A stretch of DNA of 64,000 nt from Batrachochytrium dendrobatidis JAM81 (taxonomy: Eukaryota > Chytridiomycota > Chytridiomycetes > Rhizophydiales): assembly GCF_000203795.2 (NCBI RefSeq), contig NW_006281103.1, positions 451,837 to 515,836 on the forward strand, given 5' to 3'. Below, one piece after another: positions 44,601 through 55,307 of this stretch (the first letter of the stretch is position 1; the number at the start of each line of letters is the position of its first letter). A program made the translations under genes and the position numbers. The notes under the pieces were generated by a model. That model searched no databases. It saw only the letters and a list, made by a program, of their open reading frames with translations, and was not told where the DNA came from.

Positions 44601-46815
44601 CGCGACCAACAAATTCCGCATGACATCCGATACTCCAGCCGCTGGATGGGATACTAGTTTGAGTTTTGATGACAAGAGCTGGTACACCCAAACGACTGAT
44701 TCGTGCACTGATTATAACGATCAATGGGCCGCTCTTTTGCCTGGTCTTGATTCTATGACCAAACCTCAAGTTGCTCGTTCAATGTGGTATCCCAATTGCA
44801 AGGGTACTGGAACCAATGCCAATCCCAAATCAAACTATTTCCGTCTTACTGTCGGTGGACCTAAATCGCCTGCCATTCCTGCCAACCCCAATCCCGTCTC
44901 TACACACACTCTTGCCATTACCATGGCTGTTGATGATTTCTACACTATCAATATTGATGGCGCCATCACTAGTGTTCCATACACGCCATCTGGCTGGCAA
45001 AGCGTCAAGACTTACACCAAGACTGTTATTGGTGACGGTCCATGGCTGATATCTGTCAAAGGCAATGATGTTGGAAATGTTGCTGGTCTGTTTGCAGTGG
45101 TTACTCTTGATGGTGTACCATACTCGACAACCGCTACTGCGACCAATAAATTCCGTATGAGTCCATATACTCCAGCAGCTGGATGGGATACTAGCTTGAG
45201 TTTTGATGACAAGAGCTGGTATACTCAAACATATGATTCGTGCACTGATTATAACAATCAATGGACTGCGCTTCTACCTAATCTGGACGCGCAAACCAAA
45301 GGACAAGTTGCTCGCTCAATGTGGTATCCTGACTGCAAAAATACCGGTACCGTTGCTATCCCTAAGCCCATGTACTTCCGTCTTACTGTTAGTGGACCTA
45401 AGTCACCTGCCATTCCTGCCAACCCCAATCCTGTTCCCACGCACTCTCTTGCCATTACCATGGCTGTTGATGACTTTTACACTCTTAGACTCGATGGTCA
45501 AACAGTCTCAGTTCCATACACGCCATCTGGCTGGCAAAGCGTCAAGACCTACACCAAGACTGTTGTCGGTGATGGTCCATGGCTGATATCTGTCAAAGGC
45601 AATGATGTTGGAAATGTTGCTGGTCTGTTTGCAGTGGTTACTCTTGATGGTGTACCATACTCGACAACCGCTACCGCGACCAACAAATTCCGTATGACAC
45701 CAAACACTCCAGCAGCTGGATGGGATACTGACGCTTACTTTTCTGATGCAAGTTGGTATACTCAGACCTATGATTCGTGCACTCAGTATGCCAATCAATG
45801 GACTGCTCTTTTGCCTGGTCTTGATACTGCTACCAAACCTCAAGTTGCTCGCTCAATGTGGTATCCTGACTGCAAAAATACCGGTACTGTTGCCAACCCT
45901 AAGCCCATGTACTTCCGTCTTGTGGTTGCCGGTCCTGGATCGTCTTATATTCCTGCTAGTCCAAATCCCGTCTCCACACATACTCTGTCCATCACCATTG
46001 CTGTTGATGACAACTACGTCCTGAATCTTGATGGTCAACAGCACTCTATTGCATATTCTGATAACAGTTGGCGACAGGTTAACACTTACACCAAGACTGT
46101 TGTCGGTGACGGTCCATGGCTGATATCCGTTCATGCCTATGATTCTGGAACCATTGCCGGATTCTTTTCTTCTGTGTTTGTTGATGGTGTGCCATACTCG
46201 ACGACCGCTACTGCGACCAACAAGTTCCGCATGACACCCAATACTCCAGCCGCTGGATGGGATTCTAGCTTGAGTTTTGATGACAAGAGCTGGTACACAC
46301 AAACAGTTGACGTTTGCACCAATTATGCCAATCTCTGGGCTGCACTTCTACCCAACCTGGACGCGCAGACTAAAGGACAAGTTGCTCGTCCTATGTGGTA
46401 TCCTAACTGCTATAACACCGGTACTGTTGCTTCACCAAAGTCCATGTACTTCCGACTTTTGGCCGTTAGCTCCAAGGTAAAATTTATTATACTTGATCAT
46501 TTTGTGATTTTATAAAACCTTTGTAAGTTTGGTTTGTATGGTTGCTGATTTTATTTTTGGTTTAATTAGGCTTCTCCTATTCCTGCTAATCCTAACCCGT
46601 CATCAACCCCTGCATACCAAGCTCCTGGATACACACCAACTCGTGTTGTTTACACTCCCCCAGTATACAAAGCTCCTAGCCCCCCAGTATACAAAGCTCC
46701 AGCTTATCCGGCATACCAAGCCCCTTCCTATTATTCAAGCTATGATAAGCGCGATCATGTTGCTTCCAACTCTAAACATCCTCGATATGGTAAATCCCAG
46801 AACAGTGGAAATTAG
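41686..46815 (+). CDS. Large secreted protein of eight tandem beta-sandwich-like domains with a YKAP tail
   Basis: Exons 41686-41782, 42000-42399, 42539-42620, 42709-46476 and 46570-46815, all in frame, give 1,530 residues. The N-terminus is a signal peptide (CAFGLAALAQA). Domain 1 is split over exons 1-3. Domains 2-8 lie in one 3.8-kb exon, each 179 residues: (V/I)DDxYxLxLDG ... PSGWQSVKTYTKTV(V/I)GDGPW, LISVKGxDxG, (A/I)AGFFSVV, LDGVPYSTTATATNKFRM, GWDSSLSFDDKxWYTQTxDSC and YPxCxNTGT ... YFRL. Two Cys per domain probably form one disulfide. The pattern DD-LxLDG, IAG, GVPYSTT and WYT suggests a galactose-binding-like or related lectin-type sandwich; I cannot name the family. The tail has repeats VYKAP/AYQAP. 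Secreted adhesin or wall protein is inferred. Confidence 0.9.
42709..46476 (+). repeat. Seven-unit tandem coding repeat, exact 537-bp period
   Basis: The same codon (Met/Ile of the ITMAVDD motif) recurs at 42775, 43312, 43849, 44386, 44923, 45460 and 45997, every interval being exactly 537 bp. No unit carries a net indel. Units 1 and 2 are nearly identical over their whole length; units 3 and 5 share the variant DDFYTINIDGAITSVPYTP. Long antisense frames over this region are by-products of the periodicity. Confidence 0.97.
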
Positions 46816-47063
46816 AATGATTTGGTAATATTATGATATATCAGGTTTTATTTCCAAGTTCAGTAACTTTTTCAATCATTTTTGATTGGGATTGGAAAGT
46901 GACGGTTTCAAAATATTGACCAAAATAAAAACAAGTTTCAAGGTTTTCCCTTAAAGCAGTTCTAATTTTAGGTCTTTAACAAAAGTTGTCTAGATTTAAA
47001 ATCGTGTCGGAGTTTATTTTGAAAAATCAAACTAAAGCAAACTTACCTCAGTTGTTACTTGCC

Positions 47064-48625
47064 ATGAAAATGAAACCCAAATACATTGATTTGTTTGAGA
47101 TACGGCTACCTTCTACCCATATTATTTTACCTCGAGGTTTTAAACAAGCAGATTTTCATGCCGTAGCCAAGTCAAACAGAGATACAGGTCAAGGGGTTGA
47201 ACTCAATGGCTCGGTTGTACTAAAATCATTGGTTCAGCTTGACAGAGTTCAAGCCATCCAAGTCCGCTTTGTAGGCTGTATCATATCAAAGCATGATACA
47301 AACCAGGTACATACTTTTAGATTCTCAACCGTGTACTAAAAATCTAAAAAAATGCATGTACCGTTCATTCCTTGTTATAAATATCTAGTGTAGCTTAAGA
47401 GGTTCTGAACGTCTATTTGATCAGAAAATAACGTTATTTGAGGGGAATCATCAAACTAGTCTACTTGGTTCAATCACACATGTTTTTGATTTTACGGTAC
47501 GTGTTCCATCATATATGCCTGCATCGACATCTACTAGCCATATGCAAGTGGAATACCTTTTGGTCGCTGCAGTGCATTTTGAGCATGGATGTTGTGGCCT
47601 TTTGCCACTTTTTTCTCAAGACTCGATTGTAACACGACAAGAAGTGATCATTATGTATGATTGGGATATTGGAGCCGAGTTTGAGCAGCTAGTGAAGGTG
47701 TATGGACAGAGGCTGATTTGCGAAAACAAGGAAAAGTCAAACGGGAAGGAGAAACCAATGTTGGGATTGTGTTCTATTCAAGTCGACTCGGCTTTAGAAA
47801 TCGGATCAAGCACATATAATGAGGGTGTAGATGATCAGAAAAATAGTACACCTTTTTGGATTATATGGACTCCCAGTTCATACGTTTTAGCAAGGTTTCC
47901 GCCTAGTATGAGCTCTCATGCTATGAATTTTCCTATCAAAGTTGTTCTCGCTAAAAACTGGGTACCCATTCATCTCAATTGGAGTATCACGCAGATGGAA
48001 TCGTACGAGTTTTGGTACACTATCAATGACAGAAAAATGGACAAGCGTGTGTTTGATAAAGGAGAGTGCTGTCGCAATTGGACCAATACTATTGCATCAG
48101 GTGTGGTCAAAGTATTTGGTGATGGCAAGATGAATCTTAAAACCGACGAAGTAGAATACCACGTTGATTTAAGTTTTTGCACATCAGATATCGAGCTGGT
48201 TGTTGATATCAAGGTACATTTTTGTAGAGAATTTAAATTCAAGCATAATCAGGCTTATCTGCATGCTTTTATATTTTCAAATATACAGTCGCTAACCATG
48301 GTTTATTGACTGGCGAGTGTAGTCAAAAATTGCAAATGTATCACATCTACTACACCTTGACCTAGAAGTGGAAACTAAGGATGCTGATTTGACGCTCATC
48401 AAAAACACATTCGACTTGATTTGCCCTATTTGTGTCATAAAACCCGTCAATATCCATGAAACTGCAGATCAAACTAGACAATTTCTAACGAGTAATACAG
48501 AGGATATATTTGAAGCAAAAAAAGCAGCTCCAGCAGCTGAAGTTTCGGATGAGGTAAATCAGTCTATTCGGAATAGGTCAAGACAGTCAAAAGCCGTTTC
48601 TAACGACACAAAACCAATCCTGTGA
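47064..48625 (+). CDS. Arrestin-like protein
   Basis: Exons 47064-47306, 47389-48213 and 48323-48625, all phase 0, give 456 residues. The N-lobe shows the arrestin pattern: FEIRLPSTHIILPRG, GQGVELNGSVVLKSL, VQAIQVRFVGC, and then LFEGNHQTSLLGSITHVFDFTVRVPSYMP ... VEYLLVAAVHF. The C-lobe begins near FPIKVVLAKNWVPIHLNW. Fungal alpha-arrestins recruit ubiquitin ligases to membrane cargo, but I see no PPxY motif, so adaptor use of an E3 is not supported. The N-terminal start is the first in-frame ATG and gives a shorter leader than usual. Confidence 0.75.
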
Positions 48626-48871
48626 ATAAACTATAATCTTTATCCTGTACCTAAAATTCTAAACAATACTTTGCACGATGCCTGCTCTCGGCCAACAATC
48701 AAGTGGTGTGGTGTATAGCGTGCCAAAAACTAAAAGTTTTGCAGTTTATAAACTGTCAGGTCAATTCAAACCAGTATGTAAATTTGTCCAGCTTAGCAAG
48801 CACCAACAGATCTGGTTGCACTTGTAGGAGATATTGTAGCATATTCAATATAGTCTACCAAACAGCATATC

Positions 48872-50169
48872 CTACAGATATATACGATGATAAGAACTCT
48901 TCCTGCCAATAGACTTGCGGCAAGTAGGACACCGTTTGTCATGCCCAAGTGACTGTAGTAAGCACTCCTCACAGAAAATATGACCACATATAGTGGAGGA
49001 TAGTTGGGTAGTTGGTCCAGCCAAAGTGAGACATACAGCACATTTCAGCGATGCAGGTGGAGGAGCAGGCTCGGGTGGTGGAATAGTTACAGTTGGAAGG
49101 CGATCGCGAGATGACAATGCACGATTAATGGAAATAGGTTGAACTCGAGATGTGCTTGTATGTGTAAAGAGTGTAGGTTGGTCCATGTAATTGGAGGGCA
49201 TGTATTGCGCTCCAAAGCGAACCTGGGGCTGATGAGGAATAGTAGTGTATTCTATAGATTCAAGGAATAAATAGGATGAGTCCAGTCAGTACCAAAAAGT
49301 TGGAATATGCTCATGAAATTATTATCTAATCGTCAGAATCAATCCATATTTTTGGACTACTAATACACAAATGTATTAATAGTCCAATTCAACATACCAA
49401 ATATTCTACTAGGCTGTGGATGCTGATGAAATGTATATCCTGATATTCCTTCCGAGTTTCTGCCAGGCGGCATAACAAAATCAGTAATGTGATGAGTAGT
49501 GAATAGATTTGTAGCTCGGTTGGGTACAGATGGATGGACTACACGAATAATTTCAATATCATCAGATGAATAGTGAGTATGCCGTGAGGTAGATCTGGCC
49601 GAGTCAATCATAGGACAAGGTAAAGTCAGGTCTGTTATATTTCGCTGCTGTAGTCTACTATTAGGAGGCGTGCTAGGCGCAGATATGACTAAAGGAGGGG
49701 TATCATCAGTTAAATCTATAACATCCTGTGCAGATGAATGTGTAATGTCATCCGTTGAATCCAGTATGATGAGAGGTGCTGTGTCTTGTGATGTCGTGAG
49801 GAAGGTGCTGGATGAAATAGCAGGCGAGTTGGATCGAGTGGTAAAAGTTATTTCTGACGAGTTAGTTGGTTGAGAGGTTGTAATATTTGGAATGGACTCT
49901 CCCGATAACATTAACAACTCGGATTCTAAACATGGCTCTACTACTCCTGTATTCGACTCTTTTAGATGTTCATGATCAGCTTGAATTGTTTCTGGCTCTG
50001 TTTTAGCCAAAAGGTCTTTTGAGAGAATGTCAAACGGCTCGATTGGGTCTTGTCCAAGTGAAAACGCAGTTTCGTCAGTTTCAGAAGAAGTTCTGCATAC
50101 AGTTGGACTTGCATTCAAAAACAATCGTCTTCGCTTATTAGGAGAGAGTTTATCAGTAGAATCATTCAT
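48872..50169 (-). CDS. RING-finger protein with SUMO-interaction motifs, probable SUMO-targeted ubiquitin ligase
   Basis: Exons 50169-49398 and 49251-48872 join in phase 1; 383 residues. The N-terminus is basic (NKRRRLFLNA), then disordered. Four hydrophobic cores next to acidic or Ser residues fit SIMs: PLIILDSTDD, DVIDLTDD, PLVISAP and DIEIIRVV. The C-terminus is a C3HC4 RING: CAVC, CGHIFCEEC, CPTC, ending shortly after. A SIM cluster followed by a C-terminal RING is the layout of RNF4 and yeast Slx8/Rfp proteins, which ubiquitylate SUMO-modified nuclear proteins in genome maintenance. The final 14 residues (GRKSSYHRIYL) are short, as in Slx8. Confidence 0.8.
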
Positions 50170-50321
50170 TGGATTGATGGACAAAGTTTCTGATGCAAGC
50201 TGACATCAAGTTTAGTTTCTGTTGAAGCTTACACCCCATATATACGGAACAATCCCTATTTATAGGGTCTACTAAATCGCTATTGAATTCATTAAACCGA
50301 CTTTATCAACTGTTTGGTAGG

Positions 50322-53267
50322 ATGGATGCCGAGGTTGCTCCATTAATCAACCAACATCAGATTGTGCTTCCTCGTCATGCTCGTCGCTCTGGAGCAGAAT
50401 CTGCACACAACGATGATGACAGTGACACTGGCTATGACCTTGAAGGCTACGGCCACTCTACCAACCACAACTCATCAGATGGCATTGCATCTAATGCTCG
50501 ATCTTATGGAGATGCCATTTCTTCCCTCTTTACCGACAACTACATGTCTCTTGAATTGAAGCCAGATGCTCATCGTCGTCCTCTGTGGGTGTGCCACAAT
50601 GGTCGTATTATTTTAGAAGCTTTTTCTCCATTGGTTACCCAAGCCCAGGATTTCTTAATCACCATCGCTGAGCCTGTTACCCGTCCTTCTCGCATTCATG
50701 AATTTAAACTCACTGCATACTCTCTTTACGCTGCTGTCAGTGTTGGCATGTCCACCGATGTTATTCTGGATGTTTTGGAACGCTTCAGCAAGATTGCTGT
50801 TCCTAATCGTGTCATCCAATTTATTAAAGAATGCACTCTTAGCTACGGAAAAGTCAAACTGGTCTTGAATAGAAACAAATACTTTATTGAATCAAGTTAT
50901 CCAGAGATTTTGCGAATCTTACTGGCATCCCCCGTCATTGCCTCTGCCCGTGTCATTCGTAATGATGACGATCAGACGGATCTCAACAATTTGAATCCCT
51001 CAACTTTAGGCCATATAAACAATCACTCACATTCCATAATGGATGGGTTTAAAAAATTAGGCTCCATTGCTAGCAACAATACTAAGTTGGACCCATGGTC
51101 TGCAAAACGCCTTAAACTCGTCACCAATGGCGCAGACAAAGAAGATGTAGATGCCCAATTCGGTGCTGTTATTACCCTGGATAAAGAAGATGATGATGAC
51201 GATGCAGATGCTATTGCTAATTCTGCAACTCATGCAAGAGATGGTCTGACAGAAAAGGGCTCTAATTTGATTCTTGACGACGAATCCGACTTTACCCAAT
51301 CATTTGAAATTGCCTCGCACATGGCTGAAGAAGTGAAAAAGAAATGTACCGAGCTAGACTACCCTTTAATGGAAGAGTACGATTTTCGAAAAGATGATAT
51401 CAACGAAGATCTTGACATTGATTTGTCGCCAAAAACTACCATTAGAGATTATCAGGAAAAGTGTCTGAGTAAAATGTTTGGTGGTGGTGCCTCGGGCGGT
51501 CGTGCTAGATCTGGAATCATTGTTCTTCCTACTGGTGCTGGTAAAACACTGGTTGGCATCACTGCTGCTTGCACTGTCAAAAAAAGTACATTGGTACTGT
51601 GTACCAATGCTTTGTCGGTTGAACAATGGGCAAACGAGTTTCGTAAATGGTCTACTCTACAAGATCATCAGATTGCAAAATTTACTGCGGATTCTAAACA
51701 ACGGGTAATTTATTTTATTTGATGTGCATGAATCTATATGTGCTCGCGTTTTAATCTTTTTATCTAGTTTGCTGGAAATTCTGGTGTGGTTGTATCCACC
51801 TATACTATGATTTCACATACAGGAAAGCGTGCCTACGACACTCAAAAAATGATCGAGTTTGTCAATGGTCATGAATGGGTATGCTTATACGTTGAAACGC
51901 TTTGATTTAAACTAGACGAATCGATTAGATCTTTTAGTATACTTTTATTGTCCTGAACCTATTTTTAAGCGATTTTTAATAACATAATGTATGACATACA
52001 ACAAAGGGTCTGATGATTCTCGATGAGGTCCACGTCGTTCCAGCAAATATTTTTCGACGTGTATTGACGACAGTAGCCGCACATACAAAACTAGGACTTA
52101 CAGCCACTTTGGTGAGAGAAGATGACAAAATTGAAGATTTGAATTTTCTTATTGGTCCAAAACTTTATGAAGCCAACTGGATGGATCTTGCTACTCGTGG
52201 TCATATTGCCAAAGTTGAGGCTGTGGAGATTTGGTGTCCAATGACTGGTGATTTTTATCAGCAATATATCAATTCTAAGCCAGGGTAAGTTTTTATTTAA
52301 CTCTAAACTTTAACTTGCAAATAGTACCTTGATGAATTGATCAGCCATATATTTCTACTTTGATTTCATCCATTATATAAATAGCAAGCGAAGGCTGTTG
52401 TGTGTAATGAATCCTGCCAAATTTATGGCTGCGCAGTATTTAATCAAGTGGCGTGAGAAACAAGGCGATAAGATTATTGTATTTTCGGATAATGTATTCG
52501 CTCTCGAGGTAAACATCTCATTTTTTGTCCATACCAAAAGGTTTAATTTGAGATGCAGGTCAAACAACTGTTGGTTTTTAAAAAAAATTAATATTTTAAT
52601 TTAATAGTACTATGCCAAAGCTCTTAAAAAACCATATATTTATGGTGGGACATCACACGAGGAACGATCTCGCATCCTCAACTATTTTCGCAACAACCAT
52701 CCCATGTTTCGAACTATTTTCCTTTCCAAAGTAGGTGACACATCTCTTGATCTTCCTGAAGCTACGTGTCTTATCCAAATCTCGTCTCAATTCGGCTCAC
52801 GTCGACAAGAAGCTCAGCGTATGGGTCGTATTCTTCGTGCCAAGCGAAGAAACGAAGAAGGGTTCAAATCACGATTTTATACTTTGGTGAGTAAAGATAC
52901 CGACGAAGTGGTATTTAGTGCTCGAAGAAGGACGTTTCTAGTTGATCAGGGATACGAATTTCATGTGGTGCCAAACTATTTGAGTATGATTCCTGAGGAG
53001 GATCGAGGCGAGTTGCTGATGAGTCAATATTCCGATCAGGTCAAGTTGCTGCAGTTGGTAAAGCAACAAACTGAAGAAGTGGGCATGGATGAGGTTGTTG
53101 TTGCAGAAGCTGATGATCTGGCTGGGGTGTGGATGTCTCAAAGTGGAAGTATGGGTAAGCGTGGTGTAGCAAATAGACGAGGACGTGGTGGTTCTAGCAC
53201 AAATGGTCGTCCAGCCGCTGTTGGCAAAAAGTCGCATTCGTTGTTTAAAGCTTGGAAAGCAAAATAA
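50322..53267 (+). CDS. SSL2: XPB/SSL2 (ERCC3) DNA helicase/translocase of TFIIH
   Basis: Exons 50322-51704, 51768-51878, 52007-52284, 52385-52508 and 52608-53267, all in frame, about 851 residues, the usual fungal length. The N-terminal part ([18 protein letters not shown] ... LYAAVSVGM) is the damage-recognition-like region. Helicase motifs: [11 protein letters not shown] (Walker A), [11 protein letters not shown] (DEVH), [17 protein letters not shown] (motif III and the RED motif), then the second RecA lobe with [15 protein letters not shown] and [15 protein letters not shown] (motif VI). The basic tail resembles other fungal XPBs. XPB opens promoter DNA as a translocase in transcription initiation and nucleotide-excision repair. 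The start is the first in-frame ATG. Confidence 0.97.
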
Positions 53268-55307
53268 TATTCATTTGTTTTATTTTATAGTAATTCCAGA
53301 ATATTGTTTTCGGTAAAACTGGTCAAGATTTAAAAGTTTAAACTTATAGGCTTGGTCTGTAAGCTTGAGATATTTGGGTCAGTACAACAATCCACTCATC
53401 AAACAACTGTTTCAAACACAAGTCATCTGTGACCAACTACTTGATTGAAAATATTCACAAAGTTTACACAATCCCAACAAATTGATATTACAATTTCAAA
53501 CATGCTATAATATCACTCGTTAATGATGGATGTCATTCTATTCAAATATACATCTACAACACCATATACACTGCATGATTACTTGCACTTTCAATCACCA
53601 TCTGTCATTATTTTGTTTGCTACTAGTTCACCAGTTTGCATTCAATCACATGCATATTATTACAAACACCATTGTGCAATATACATCATTCTTATGATCG
53701 TGTTTGTACCAACTCGGATCTGAATGATTACATACACTTTCAACATATTTGATATGGTCTGATCCAGTGACACATTAGTCAATATCTATATGCGAGTTTC
53801 CCACTCACTTTTGATTATTGCAATGCGGATTCACAATGTGATTAAACTGGCACTATTTACCATACTTGAATAGGCTACTGCTAGACCATTGTACACGATT
53901 ACGTATTCGACTACTGAAATGCATAACATGTTCAACCACAATATATCATCAAGTATTACATCACAACACATGTAGTCATTGACTTGAGATCTGCAACTCT
54001 GTACCACACCAACAATTGGAATGACGATCGCAATCATTTATTCCATCGAATGATCAACTATAATACAATAACATGATGGCATTCATTGACAGCTGTCGTG
54101 TCCATCACATGTATGATACTGTTCATTTATACATGAACAATGCAGCCATATTTGCAGGTGAACCCACATTCTGCATACTTGATTACTTTTAACATTATCG
54201 ACCACTGCCTCTGCAACAATCGGAATGCAACACCATCTTGTAATGGTCAGATCTGTTTGACTGGTCATTGCCATGACTCTTTGCAATGCTTTGGATAGTC
54301 CAAGATTAAACTGGTATTGACCATTTCAACTATACAACTCATATCTGAAACCAAGCAATTGATGCATTACCAGTTTAATGTTTTGTCGAGATTGCTTGCT
54401 TGATAACATTTTCATTTGTCGTATTCTTCCATTGCCCATAATTAATGCTATACATTTTATCCGATTTCCAAGTTGGCTATACAGTTGTAGCCAATCAACA
54501 CGCCTGCTTACTATCATCCTGCTTTTGCTTATCAACTCAAAATCTAGTCATTTCGAACTTGAAATGAACAAGGCATATTGCAATCATTCATGATTACAAA
54601 TAGCATGGTGATATAACACACTTGGTATATAAACAGGCATGTCATCAATTCAAGTAACTCAAGCCACTAATAGTGTGTCCACTTTTGAGTACTCGGTTGA
54701 TTCATGCTCCAATGAGTCTTGCTTCAACACATACAGAACATGCATACAGTCAATATAAACAAGGTTGTTAGTGGTGTGAAATGGACGTTTCATGTATATG
54801 CCAAGCACTCATTCAATGTTATACCAGCCCAGTTTTATCTGTCTGAATTCGGCATTTGACTCGCAATGCACAAGTTTGGAGTGTATGCAAGTTGTATATG
54901 ATATGGCGCATTCCAGCAACATGCATTAATTTCTAGAGTTTAACTGATTTACAATTGAAAACAGGTATCGGTGCTACATCCAACTACAACTGCAATCAAG
55001 TTCCTTTGAATTTGCCATACATACAATTAATCAAAAGTAATACAGCAATACATCCGCTTCAAATATATGGCTTGGGTGCATGTAATTTGTAGGCACACGC
55101 ATCATCCACATATGACATTGATGTGCTTTTTGGCTAGCATATATGTTTGGGCTATCAAACTATTGCATAGCATGCTTTGTAGATTCGAAATATAAAACAG
55201 CGTCAAGTCGCATGAAATGGCATACAATCAATCTTACCAATATCCACCATTGTAGCAGCTTAATCCTATACTTGCCACGTACATACTGCAAGATACTAAA
55301 CCACACA
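53268..55307. other. Two-kilobase gene-poor region upstream of fungalysin 2
   Basis: No supported gene. The sequence is AT-rich with several palindrome-like stretches but no terminal repeat of the MITE family that I can find. A TATATAAA-like box at about 54629 is not followed by a gene; TATAAAA at 55191-55197, about 110 bp before the fungalysin ATG, is the likely core promoter. Confidence 0.5.

Noticed and set aside
42915..46322. Many long antisense and shifted open frames over the tandem-domain gene
   Set aside because: They recur with the 537-bp period and are shadows of one coding repeat, not separate genes.
42709..46476. Possible CRISPR-like or satellite array
   Set aside because: Units are 537 bp, fully coding and without spacers; it is a protein-domain repeat.
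53268..55140. Possible hidden gene in the 2-kb gap before fungalysin 2
   Set aside because: Only short frames without domains on either strand; a TATA-like box at 54629 has no gene behind it.
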